From: Salinibius halmophilus
Lineage (GTDB): Bacteria; Pseudomonadota; Gammaproteobacteria; Pseudomonadales; Natronospirillaceae
Assembly (NCBI RefSeq): GCF_003577475.1
Contig: NZ_QPEP01000003.1
Location: 248,001 to 312,000 of the forward strand
Length of the DNA stretch: 64,000 nucleotides
Direction of reading: 5' to 3'
Both the position numbers and the translations under genes were made by a program. Shown here one piece after another: positions 36,885-44,875 of the stretch (positions are counted from its first letter, which is position 1; each line of letters begins with the position of its first letter). The notes beneath the pieces are model-generated. The model was not told the DNA's origin and did no database searches. It worked only from the letters and a program-made list of their open reading frames with translations.

Positions 36885-37814
36885 CTACCGCGCAATATTT
36901 AACCAAATACCCGTTCGCTGCCACGAGCTAGCAATGCCCATGTCGTAGCCATAGGAAACCATGCTATAAATTTTGTCGCGGCTGGCGGCCTCGCTGCTGT
37001 TGCTAATCACATACTGCGCAACGTCGCGGGCATAGCCTTCGGTCATAAACTGCTTTTTGGTGACTACCGCCGATACACTTACCGTGTTAAACGAGGCTTG
37101 CTGAGCGAAGTCGTCGGTGGTGCCAAACGACACACTGGCCATGCTGACATCTGGAATATCACTCACCAGCTTTTGCACACGCAGCAACTCACTAAACATC
37201 TCGGTTTTAGCAAGCGAACCAGTAAACACCGGCACCAACATGCTCACCACAAAAATGGCTGCCACCGCTAGCCAATGCTTATTGTTAACAGGCGCAGGTT
37301 TAAATGGGTTTGCTTTGTTGCGCACCACGTAGGTACGAAGCGCTAGGTCGTGCAACATTTGATGCGTGCGCCTATTCGCCACAAACCAATACACCGAACC
37401 CACTGCCAAGCCAAATATAAGTGCCGACACCAACATACCCACCACCGAGAACAACACTGCCGTAGGAATAGGCGCTCCGTTTAGCATCCAAGGGGTGGCA
37501 ACAATAGCAGCGCGCAACAACGCAACCGGTAACGCCACATAAGCGCCGCTGGCACTGCGCACACTAATGCCAAACATCCACTTGCCTAGTGTTTGGCCCT
37601 TTAGCAGGTTGCTATCCAGCACACCAAAATAAGCCACCGCTACCACAAACCCTACCAAGCGAGCATAACCGCCAATGCTTGCTAGCCAGTCGTGCAGTGC
37701 CATACCAATTAACAAACCTAAAAGCGCAACAATAAGGCAGTCGACCACAAACGCCGAAAACCTACGCCAAAAGCCGGCGGCATCCGGCAAATACAAAGCC
37801 TTTGAAGATTTCAT
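36885..37814 (-). CDS. RDD-family membrane protein
   Basis: A 309-residue protein with an N-terminal RDD domain (GFWRRFSAFVVDCLIVALLG, later LKGQTLGKWMFGISVR) of about four helices, a further helix near 190-205, and a soluble domain (DIPDVSMASVSFGTTDDFAQ) likely on the outside. RDD proteins are inner-membrane proteins of mixed or unknown function. I chose ATG 37814: its AAGGA and the ATG itself lie inside an AGGACACCCATG sequence that matches the dispersed repeat. It is the last gene of a three-gene cluster. Confidence 0.78.
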   Translation of the reverse strand: MKSSKALYLPDAAGFWRRFSAFVVDCLIVALLGLLIGMALHDWLASIGGYARLVGFVVAVAYFGVLDSNLLKGQTLGKWMFGISVRSASGAYVALPVALLRAAIVATPWMLNGAPIPTAVLFSVVGMLVSALIFGLAVGSVYWFVANRRTHQMLHDLALRTYVVRNKANPFKPAPVNNKHWLAVAAIFVVSMLVPVFTGSLAKTEMFSELLRVQKLVSDIPDVSMASVSFGTTDDFAQQASFNTVSVSAVVTKKQFMTEGYARDVAQYVISNSSEAASRDKIYSMVSYGYDMGIASSWQRTGIWLNIAR

Positions 37815-37894
37815 GGGTGTCCTTGCTAGGAGGGAAAACACCATAGTAGCAAAGCACAGGGAAAAAATAGTAAGGCGGCGGTCACAAGTAGCGC

Positions 37895-38152
37895 CTACTT
37901 AAACGCCCGCGACAACAAGGCCACCGCCACCTCGTTAAACTCGGCAATGGCTTTAAGCTGTTTTGCCTTATCTTTATTGCTTAGCCGTGCATCGCGCACA
38001 ATGTTTCGCATTTCGGCCAGCTTTTCTACATTGATATCTTGCGGTAGTAGCGTGGCGATGTCGTCGGCTAAAATATCACTGGCAGCTTGGTTAAACTCAT
38101 TGCGCGATTGTTCGCCTGCCGTACGAATGGTGTTTTGCCAAAAATTACTCAT
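37895..38152 (-). CDS. small helical protein of unknown function
   Basis: An 85-residue soluble protein (MSNFWQNTIRTAGEQSRNEF) predicted to be mostly helical, with charged residues in heptad-like spacing and no signal peptide. AAGGAG precedes the ATG at 38152. It lies between the coiled-coil lipoprotein and the RDD protein, both on the same strand, so it is probably cotranscribed. No family is recognised. Confidence 0.6.
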   Translation of the reverse strand: MSNFWQNTIRTAGEQSRNEFNQAASDILADDIATLLPQDINVEKLAEMRNIVRDARLSNKDKAKQLKAIAEFNEVAVALLSRAFK

Positions 38153-38194
38153 GGGGTGGCTCCTTGTTTAAATACATGCCAAAGATTGCTGGAA

Positions 38195-38779
38195 CTAAGA
38201 ATCGGACTGTAAAAGGTCTTCAATCGCTTCAAGCAGCGCTGCCGTTTCCGACACCGGCTCTAGGCCATCGCCAAGGTGAGTGTTTAACTTGGTTTCTAAC
38301 GACTGCAAGTTCAGCGCCGTAATGGTACGCCCCTTGGCCGCCTCGATATCGTGAATGGTTTTTAACATGGCCGACAGCTCCTTATTGGCCGCTGCCAGCG
38401 CTGCGTAGTCATCGTTTAGGGCACTGCGAAGCGTTTGCTCGGCCACATATAACTGCTCGTGTTTAGCCTGCGCCTGCTGCTGAATGGCCTGCACTTGGTT
38501 TTCAATTTCTAATAAATCGGCCGCAGTAAGCGCCGGTGCATTGGGCTGCTGGGCAGCGGCTGAAATAGTGGCAAAAAAGCCCGACAACGCCTTAGCTTGC
38601 GCAGCATTCACAGCCGCACGCTTTTGCGAAAAGTAATAATGAGTAAAAGAAAGGTTCGACTGATGAATGGCCTGAATGCCCTCACCCACCTCCTTGTTCA
38701 ACCGGTAAGCATCGCGCGGCACCGACGCACAGCCAACCAAAAAACCACACACCAGCAGCGCAAACACCACAGCTTTCAT
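38195..38779 (-). CDS. coiled-coil lipoprotein
   Basis: A 194-residue protein with a lipoprotein signal (MKAVVFALLVCGFLVGCAS; lipid on the Cys of the LVGC box) and a long helical body rich in Ala, Gln and Glu (LLEIENQVQAIQQQAQAKHE). The second ATG (38779) is preferred because the first overlaps the AAGGA site. It is the first gene of the lipoprotein / small helical / RDD cluster, which may form one envelope complex. The function is unknown. Confidence 0.7.
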   Translation of the reverse strand: MKAVVFALLVCGFLVGCASVPRDAYRLNKEVGEGIQAIHQSNLSFTHYYFSQKRAAVNAAQAKALSGFFATISAAAQQPNAPALTAADLLEIENQVQAIQQQAQAKHEQLYVAEQTLRSALNDDYAALAAANKELSAMLKTIHDIEAAKGRTITALNLQSLETKLNTHLGDGLEPVSETAALLEAIEDLLQSDS

Positions 38780-38865
38780 CTTTATCATCCTTGATTAAAC
38801 TTGTAACACTTCTGCAATATAGCTCAAAAAACCAGCAGCACAACTGGCTGAAAGGCTAGCCGCCA

Positions 38866-39108
38866 CCCCGTCATGCCCAGTGCCGTCATCCCCGGGTGCT
38901 TTTACCGGGGATCCAGCCACCGAAGAAGAGGACCAAACCATCAAACCCCGTCATGCCCAGTGCACTATCTCGTCATCCCCGGGTGCTTTTACCGGGGATC
39001 CAGCCACCGAAGAAGAGGACTAAACCACCAAACCCCGTCATGCCCAGTGCCGTCATCCCCGGGTGCTTTTACCGGGGATCCAGCCACCGAAGAAAAGCAC
39101 TAAACCAC
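38866..39108. repeat. three tandem 76-87-base repeats with GC palindromes
   Basis: Units start at 38866, 38946 and 39033, each opening CCCCGTCATGCCCAGTGC. The second has a 7-base insertion (ACTATCT). Each unit contains the palindrome ATCCCCGG-GTGCTTTTA-CCGGGGAT (38888-38912, 38975-38999, 39055-39079). The array abuts the left end of the defence island and runs into the 3' end of the methyltransferase remnant. Confidence 0.85.
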
Positions 39109-39375
39109 CGAAAGCACCGCATTCAACCATCGCCCATCAACCCCAACTCGGTTATCCCCTGTCACCCAAGTCTCACGAATCTCAAGCCCATCAACCAACC
39201 CAATCACCTCGGCCAAGCGCGCTTCATTCAAATCGGTAAACGCGCGGCCATCTTTTACCCGCTCACTATCGCCATACTTAAAACTCACCACAAACATGCC
39301 ATTGGCAGCCAAAAACTGTTTTAAATGCAAAAACGTGGCGGGTAGCTCAGCAACAGATAAATGTAAAAATTTGTA
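39100..39375 (-). pseudogene. C-terminal remnant of a class I SAM-dependent methyltransferase
   Basis: About 90 codons read LHLSVAELPATFLHLKQFLA, ANGMFVVSFKYGDSERVKDG, RAFTDLNEARLAEVIGLVDG and so on to a stop. This matches the second half of the Rossmann methyltransferase fold (strand 5, the loop after it and strands 6-7). The SAM-binding N-terminal half is absent: upstream the frame enters unrelated sequence with no start or ribosome-binding site. It looks like debris left at the island boundary. The exact left limit of homology is uncertain. Confidence 0.6.
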
Positions 39376-39469
39376 AAGTGACGCAAAAGGGGCAATCCAG
39401 CCCCTAAATCTGCCACATCAATTTTTCACAAGTGACAAAATTTAGCCTCCAAAACGAAGGAGCTAATAA

Positions 39470-39649
39470 ATGAACAAGCGTTTGAATCTATTCATCACTA
39501 TCTACTTACTACAGCAGTCGATCTCGTACACACTACAGTACATCGCGCATGATGAAGTGGCGATCGGCAACCTACTCGCTGCGGCAATAGCGGGTGGCAT
39601 TGCTGTTTGGCTTAATTTAAGAAATCGAAGTTTAAAAACTCAGAATTAA
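39470..39649 (+). CDS. 59-residue membrane peptide
   Basis: This encodes MNKRLNLFITIYLLQQSISY and a second hydrophobic segment (IGNLLAAAIAGGIAVWLNL), with a basic C-terminus. AAGGAG stands 7 bases upstream of the ATG at 39470. Two short helices suggest a hairpin-like inner-membrane peptide. The role is unknown. It sits between the methyltransferase remnant and the dnd operon leader and could be part of the island. Confidence 0.5.
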   Translation: MNKRLNLFITIYLLQQSISYTLQYIAHDEVAIGNLLAAAIAGGIAVWLNLRNRSLKTQN

Positions 39650-39658
39650 TCCACCTAC

Positions 39659-39693
39659 ACTGGCACTGGAGCAAACACTGTTCCAGCGCCAGT
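39659..39693. terminator. hairpin after the small membrane peptide gene
   Basis: ACTGGCACTGGA and TCCAGCGCCAGT pair with one mismatch around an 11-base loop. There is no T run, so termination is uncertain; it may instead protect the upstream message or separate it from the dnd leader. Confidence 0.45.
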
Positions 39694-39737
39694 CGAAAAG
39701 CCTGAGCCTTTTAAGAATCCACCTCCGCCCCACAAAG

Positions 39738-39771
39738 CTGTATTTACATACAGTTAAATTACAACTAGGAT
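39738..39771 (+). promoter_or_regulatory. LexA-type box overlapping a candidate dnd promoter
   Basis: CTGTATTTACATACAG (39738-39753) fits the gammaproteobacterial LexA pattern CTGT-N8-ACAG. Overlapping it, TTTACA (39743-39748) and TAGGAT (39766-39771) are spaced 17 bases apart, like a sigma-70 promoter. The dndB start is at 39932, so the leader would be about 155 bases. Promoter use is inference. Confidence 0.6.
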
Positions 39772-39847
39772 TAAATAGACTTCAAGCCTACCAGTGGCAA
39801 AAATATGCCGTTTATCTCGTATTCGACCTACAACCCTACGCATCATT

Positions 39848-39916
39848 TAACGTACAATGTACGAATTGTAACTGAAATTCGAACAACGGTACGTTATATT
39901 TAACGTACTTTCGAAC
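39848..39916. promoter_or_regulatory. palindromic operator cluster upstream of dndB
   Basis: CGTACAATGTACG (39851-39863) is a perfect palindrome. GTACGTTATATTTAACGTAC (39889-39908) is a perfect 8-base inverted repeat around TATT, flanked by TTCGAA on both sides (39878 and 39911). TAACGTAC is shared by both elements. The cluster ends 15 bases before dndB. DndB homologues repress their own operons, so these are plausible DndB sites. Confidence 0.6.
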
Positions 39917-39931
39917 TAAAGAGGAAGAAGT

Positions 39932-41014
39932 ATGTCAAATTTTGATTCAAGCTATTGTTATAGCTTTCCTGCAGTTCGTGGTTTTCAGGCGGGTCGCCCC
40001 TTTTATATTGCCACTTGCCCGCTTCGAACAATTCCAAAAATGTTCGTGTTCGATGAAGACGAAGTTCCGCCTGAACTTAGAGCGCAGCGTACATTAAATC
40101 TAAGTCGTATTCCTGAAATCGTTAAGTACCTAGTAGACAACCCTAAGGATTACACATTCTCTGCTATTACCGTTTCAGTGGGCAGTGAGGTTCAATTCGA
40201 GGGGTACGAATCAGGTTCTCAGCTTGGTAATTTAAAAGTACCGCTAGACGCGCAGATTCTAATTAACGATGGCCAACACCGCCGTAAAGCCATTGAAGAA
40301 GCACTCAAGCAAAACCCAGATTTGGGCTCCGACAATATTCCAGTACTGTTCTTTGTCGATGAAGGTCTCAAGAAAAGCCAGCAGATGTTTGCTGACCTGA
40401 ACAAGTATGCTGTGAAGCCTAGCCCGTCGCTTTCTACACTTTATGACAAGCGCGACCAATCGAGCGAAGCCGCTCGCATATTAGCCGCAGAAGCAATGCC
40501 ATTTGTGGGCTTTACCGAAATGGAAAAGTCGAGCATTAGTGCTAAAAGCCCTAAGCTATTTACACTTAGCAGCATTAAACAAGCTACGCGTTCATTGCTT
40601 GGTTTATCTACGAAAGCAGCCGCCACAACCGAGCAAACAAATTTGGCTATCGAGTTCTGGCAATCCGTGTACAATGCCACCCCTGAGTGGCAACAAATTC
40701 ACAAAAAAGAGCTATCGCCTGCTGCATTTAGGCAAGAGTACATTCATGCCCATGGCATTGGCTTACACGCACTTGGTTTTGCGGGTAACGCTCTAATTGA
40801 AGCCTACCCAGATAGCTGGCAAGAACTCATTCCGAAGCTAAAAGAAGTTGATTGGCGCAAATCAAATCCTATCTGGCGTAATCGCAGCATGCAGCATAAT
40901 AAGTTGAGCAAGGCCTCAACCAATATTCAGCTGACTGCCAATATATTAAAACAGACTCTTGGTCTAGAACTTTCCGAGAGTGATATCGAATTAGAAAAGA
41001 AGATTGAACAATGA
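39932..41014 (+). CDS. dndB: DndB, DGQHR-domain regulator of DNA phosphorothioation
   Basis: A 360-residue protein with DGQHRRKAI at residues 113-121, the ParB-like DGQHR motif that defines DndB. In characterised systems DndB represses the dnd operon and affects the choice of modified sites. The conserved segments LNLSRIPEIVKYLVDNPKDY and IPVLFFVDEGLKKSQQMFAD are present. GAGGAAG precedes the ATG. It overlaps dndC by four bases (ATGA). Length is normal for the family. Confidence 0.93.
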   Translation: MSNFDSSYCYSFPAVRGFQAGRPFYIATCPLRTIPKMFVFDEDEVPPELRAQRTLNLSRIPEIVKYLVDNPKDYTFSAITVSVGSEVQFEGYESGSQLGNLKVPLDAQILINDGQHRRKAIEEALKQNPDLGSDNIPVLFFVDEGLKKSQQMFADLNKYAVKPSPSLSTLYDKRDQSSEAARILAAEAMPFVGFTEMEKSSISAKSPKLFTLSSIKQATRSLLGLSTKAAATTEQTNLAIEFWQSVYNATPEWQQIHKKELSPAAFRQEYIHAHGIGLHALGFAGNALIEAYPDSWQELIPKLKEVDWRKSNPIWRNRSMQHNKLSKASTNIQLTANILKQTLGLELSESDIELEKKIEQ

Positions 41015-42585
41015 GCCTTTTTAGCGATTCACCACTAGACCGCTGTGCTGATTTTATTGAATCAGAAATCTTAGGTGGAATGCCATTAACCGACAAACTG
41101 CAAGAGATTCAGCTAACCTACTTGGCAGACAATCGCCCATGGGTACTAGCATATAGTGGCGGTAAAGACTCAACCGCAGTTGCTATCTTGGTGTACCTAG
41201 CACTTTATGGCCTGCCGAGAGAAAAGCTAACTAAACCAGTGTTTGTAATCTCTTCAGATACCTTGGTAGAGACTCCAGTCGTTGTTGATCATATTTCTAC
41301 TTCACTCAACGACATTTTTTCTGGTGCTCAGCGTGATGGCTTACCAATTACCACGCACCAAGTTGTGCCACCACCAACCGACACATTTTGGACGTGTTTA
41401 TTAGGTAAAGGCTACCCGGCCCCAACACGCCAATTCCGGTGGTGTACCGAACGTATGAAAATCGACCCTGTGTCTGAGTTCATTAAAGACAAAGTTAGCA
41501 AGTACGAAGAAGTCGTTATCTTGCTAGGTGCACGTACCGATGAGAGTGCCTCGCGTGCACAAGTCATTAAAAAGCATAAAATTGATGGCACCAACCTTGG
41601 TCGTCATAAAACCCTGTCGAATGCCTTCATCTATACACCAATTGAAACTTGGTCGACCGAAGACGTATGGAAAGTCATCCGAGATCTCGACGACCACCAA
41701 GCACCTTGGGGCGCTAGCACCTTTGGTTTATGGATGCTCTACGCTGCATCGGCCGACCAAGGCGAATGCCCACTGGTAATCGATGAAAGCACGCCTTCGT
41801 GTGGTAACTCGCGCTTTGGTTGCTGGACTTGTACCGTTGTAACTAACGACCGCGCAATGGAAAGCCTAGTGCGTAATGGCGAAGAGTGGATGAAGCCACT
41901 ATTAGAGTTTCGCGATTTCTTGTCGATGACTGGAGATGTCGATAAAAAGACTATCTACCGTAATCACAAGCGCCGTACTGGTACCATCATGTACCAACGT
42001 GCTAAAGAAGGTGAAGACCTAGAAACAGTGCGCAAGCATATCCCTGGCCCGTATTTTCTTAAGTATCGTAAAGAGTGGTTAAAGCAACTATTGCAAATGC
42101 AAAAAGACTTTAACGACTCTGGTCGCGAAATTACTTTGATTACTGAGCCAGAGCTGCACGCTATTCGCCAAGAGTGGCTAATCGACCCTAACGAGCCAGA
42201 TTGGGCTGACGAACTACCGGACATCTACTTCGATGTGTACGGCGAGCACCTGAATTGGGTACACGACGATAACAATCACTTCGACAAAAAAGATGTCGAT
42301 GTGCTTCGCAAAGTATGCGCCACGTATGGCGTTGAAGCCGAAATGATCATGAAGCTATTAGACCTAGAAATGAAGTCTGAAGGTTTAAACAAACGCTCTG
42401 GCATTTTCAAAAGCATCAGCAGCATTTTGAGTAAAGACTGGGGCACGCTAGAGCAAATTGAAGAAAAAAAACAAGCACTACAATCCAAAGCAGAGTTTGA
42501 CCTGCAAGAAAAAGTGATCAAAGACTATGAAGAATCCATTGTCTACCTTCGCAAGCAGCTCAAGTCAGACGAGGTAGGTCTATGA
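41011..42585 (+). CDS. dndC: DndC, sulfur-transfer enzyme of DNA phosphorothioation
   Basis: A 524-residue enzyme of the PAPS-reductase / ATP-pyrophosphatase fold. The SGGKDS loop at residues 49-54 binds ATP. Cys253, Cys264, Cys271 and Cys274 (ECPLV, then CGNSRFGCWTC) fit the four-cysteine 4Fe-4S site of DndC. It activates the DNA backbone or carries sulfur for its insertion. ATGA overlaps join it to dndB and dndD. No dndA cysteine desulfurase is present, so sulfur probably comes from a housekeeping IscS-type enzyme. Confidence 0.95.
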   Translation: MSLFSDSPLDRCADFIESEILGGMPLTDKLQEIQLTYLADNRPWVLAYSGGKDSTAVAILVYLALYGLPREKLTKPVFVISSDTLVETPVVVDHISTSLNDIFSGAQRDGLPITTHQVVPPPTDTFWTCLLGKGYPAPTRQFRWCTERMKIDPVSEFIKDKVSKYEEVVILLGARTDESASRAQVIKKHKIDGTNLGRHKTLSNAFIYTPIETWSTEDVWKVIRDLDDHQAPWGASTFGLWMLYAASADQGECPLVIDESTPSCGNSRFGCWTCTVVTNDRAMESLVRNGEEWMKPLLEFRDFLSMTGDVDKKTIYRNHKRRTGTIMYQRAKEGEDLETVRKHIPGPYFLKYRKEWLKQLLQMQKDFNDSGREITLITEPELHAIRQEWLIDPNEPDWADELPDIYFDVYGEHLNWVHDDNNHFDKKDVDVLRKVCATYGVEAEMIMKLLDLEMKSEGLNKRSGIFKSISSILSKDWGTLEQIEEKKQALQSKAEFDLQEKVIKDYEESIVYLRKQLKSDEVGL

Positions 42586-44522
42586 TTATTCAATCTCTTA
42601 CGCTTCATAACTACCGAGTATTTGCAGGCACACACAATATCGACCTAACGCCAGACGGCGTAGGTAGAAACCTAGTTCTATTTGGCGGCTTAAATGGTGC
42701 GGGCAAGACTAGTATTTTGTCTGCCATCAAGCTTGCCCTGTATGGCCAGCGTGCTTTGGGTAGCAACCTAACTCAAAAGCAATACATCGAAAAGCTTAGC
42801 CAGCTAATTCACTTGGGTAACGAGACCTTACACCCAAACGATGCACGCATAGAACTGGCGTTTCAGTACAGCCAAGAAGGGCAAACGTCGACGATTAAAG
42901 TGATTCGTAGCTGGCAGCGCGATAGCAAAGACGACTTACATATTTTTGTAAATAAAACCCTGCGCCAAGAGCTGTCATACGACCAGTGCCAAAGCTACCT
43001 AGATGGCATTATTCCCGCAGGTGTGGCAGAGCTATTCTTTTTTGATGGTGAAAAAATTGCCGAACTGGCTGAAGATGAGAGTGGCACTATTCTGCGTACC
43101 GCGGTTAAACGTTTACTTGGCCTCAATACAGTTGAAAAACTGCAAAGCGACCTAGCCATTCACCTAAAAAAAGAAGGTGTAACCAAAGCCGATGCAAAAA
43201 CGCGCGAGCAACTAGCCGAATATGCCAAACAGCGTAAACAGCTCGACAGCGAAGCCGAGGTCAAAGAAAACGAACTGACAAAAGTAAATAACCAAGTCGA
43301 GTTCGCCAAAAAAGAGATCAGCCTAATTGAACAGCAAATGAGCGAGCAAGGTGGTGCTTGGGCGCAATCTCGCGAAGACGAGCTAAAAAAAGTAGAAGAC
43401 ATCGTTAAAGAAAAGGCCGCTTTAGAGAAACAATTACGCAACCATATCGACGGTTTCTACCCCATCTCGCTGGCGAAGAATGCGACGAAAGCTTTGCTAG
43501 AGCAGCTAAGCAAAGAAGCAGAAATTAAAGAGAATCGCGCCTTCGTAAATAAGCTCGACCAACTTGCAGGCAACCAAGTTGGGTTAGACCAAAGCACCAT
43601 CGCGCATCTTAAGTCCTCGGTTCAATTCGACGACAGCGAGGTTCTACTAGACCTCTCTGACCGCGAATACCACCAGCTGCAGTACCAAATCAATGACCTA
43701 GCGGTTAAAGCAGAGCGCGATGTTAAAAAGATTCGCAAGCAAATCAAACAGCTCGACAATCAGTTAGAGCAAGCTCGCGACAACGTGCAGCGCGCTCCAC
43801 AGCAAGAGCAGTTAGAGAAGCTACTAAACAAGCTACGCACTGCAGAAGATAACAAAACCAAAGCAGCTATCACGCGCGTGAAGCTACTAGAAGAGCTAAA
43901 ACAAGACTACATGCAGGCGCAAGACATTGCCCGCAAAGAACAGCGTTTACACAACGAACTTGCAGCCCAGCTTGAATACAGCGAGAGCATCGAGAACGCG
44001 CAAAATGCACAGCTAGTATTAGCCGACTTTGCTCATGAACTGTCGGCTCTACGTGTAAAACAGCTTGAGCAAGAGTTTATCACTAGCTATCAGCAACTAG
44101 CTCGTAAAGAAGACCTAGACATTAGCGCACGTATTAACCCAGAAAGCTTCGACGTTGAGCTAATCGACGAAAACGGCAAAGTGATTAATCGCAAACAACT
44201 GTCGGCAGGCGAAAAACAAATCTACGCCATTGCGATTCTAGAGGCACTAGGCAAGGTTTCTGGCCATAAGCTACCAGTGATTATCGACACGCCTCTTGGC
44301 CGCTTAGATTCAGCTCACCGCGACAAGCTGATTAAGCATTATTTACCAAATGCCAGCCACCAAGTCGTCGTACTCTCGACCGATACCGAAGTCGACGAGC
44401 AATACTACCAATGGCTAGAGCCGCACTTGTCACACAGTTACGAAATTCAGTTTAATGCCACCGCCAAAGCTTCAACCTTGAATGAAGGCTACTTTTGGCA
44501 GCAAGCTCAGGAGGCACAATAA
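42582..44522 (+). CDS. dndD: DndD, SbcC/Rad50-like ATPase of DNA phosphorothioation
   Basis: A 646-residue protein with Walker A GGLNGAGKTS at residues 35-44, a long coiled coil from about 190 to 500, the signature LSAGEKQIYAIAILEAL and Walker B LPVIIDTPLGRLD. SMC-type ATPases of this kind bind DNA; DndD is thought to help nick or open the strand to be modified. It overlaps dndC by four bases and shares one base with dndE (TAATG). Confidence 0.94.
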   Translation: MIIQSLTLHNYRVFAGTHNIDLTPDGVGRNLVLFGGLNGAGKTSILSAIKLALYGQRALGSNLTQKQYIEKLSQLIHLGNETLHPNDARIELAFQYSQEGQTSTIKVIRSWQRDSKDDLHIFVNKTLRQELSYDQCQSYLDGIIPAGVAELFFFDGEKIAELAEDESGTILRTAVKRLLGLNTVEKLQSDLAIHLKKEGVTKADAKTREQLAEYAKQRKQLDSEAEVKENELTKVNNQVEFAKKEISLIEQQMSEQGGAWAQSREDELKKVEDIVKEKAALEKQLRNHIDGFYPISLAKNATKALLEQLSKEAEIKENRAFVNKLDQLAGNQVGLDQSTIAHLKSSVQFDDSEVLLDLSDREYHQLQYQINDLAVKAERDVKKIRKQIKQLDNQLEQARDNVQRAPQQEQLEKLLNKLRTAEDNKTKAAITRVKLLEELKQDYMQAQDIARKEQRLHNELAAQLEYSESIENAQNAQLVLADFAHELSALRVKQLEQEFITSYQQLARKEDLDISARINPESFDVELIDENGKVINRKQLSAGEKQIYAIAILEALGKVSGHKLPVIIDTPLGRLDSAHRDKLIKHYLPNASHQVVVLSTDTEVDEQYYQWLEPHLSHSYEIQFNATAKASTLNEGYFWQQAQEAQ

Positions 44523-44842
44523 TGTTACCGAATAGAATGTGCTTAGACCGCGGCACAGAAGAAAAATTAAAGCGTTATAAACAAACGACTGGCATTTCGC
44601 CAAATGCTGCTTCGCGATTGGCTTTTTTTCAAAGCATCGAATCTGGGTTTACCTACGAACCAGGGGATACAACAGTTTCCTCGGATGGCCAAATGGTGTT
44701 GGATAAGGTTACTTGGTTTGGTAGTTGCCTCCAAACCATAGAACTAATCCTAGTTCAAAAATACCCGAATTTGCCAGGTGAACTACTCGCATCTGCTTGG
44801 GCTGCACATGTTAAGAATGGCTTTGGATCTATAGCTAGGTAA
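44522..44842 (+). CDS. dndE: DndE, nicked-DNA-binding subunit
   Basis: A 106-residue helical protein (MLPNRMCLDRGTEEKLKRYK, later DKVTWFGSCLQTIELILVQK) with the size and layout of DndE, the last gene of dndBCDE operons. DndE homologues form a tetramer that binds nicked double-stranded DNA. The ATG at 44522 shares one base with the dndD stop codon, and CAGGAGG lies just upstream; this supports the short start. It ends the rightward operon. Confidence 0.88.
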   Translation: MLPNRMCLDRGTEEKLKRYKQTTGISPNAASRLAFFQSIESGFTYEPGDTTVSSDGQMVLDKVTWFGSCLQTIELILVQKYPNLPGELLASAWAAHVKNGFGSIAR

Positions 44843-44846
44843 ATTA

Positions 44847-44865
44847 AGGGCCTTGAGTAGGCCCT
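44847..44865. terminator. hairpin between convergent operons
   Basis: AGGGCC and GGCCCT form a 6-base stem around a 7-base loop, in the 33-base gap between dndE and the leftward operon's last gene. There is only a short pyrimidine tail, so its strength is uncertain. Confidence 0.5.
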
Positions 44866-44875
44866 CTTCAAACAG

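Noticed and set aside
38866-39108. Possible CRISPR array
   Set aside because: The three units repeat along their whole length with no unique spacers, each contains a dispersed palindrome, and no cas gene is nearby.
39812-39910. 32-codon ORF (MPFISYSTYNPTHH) in the dndB leader
   Set aside because: It has no Shine-Dalgarno and its second half is dictated by the two palindromes; it is more likely untranslated leader.
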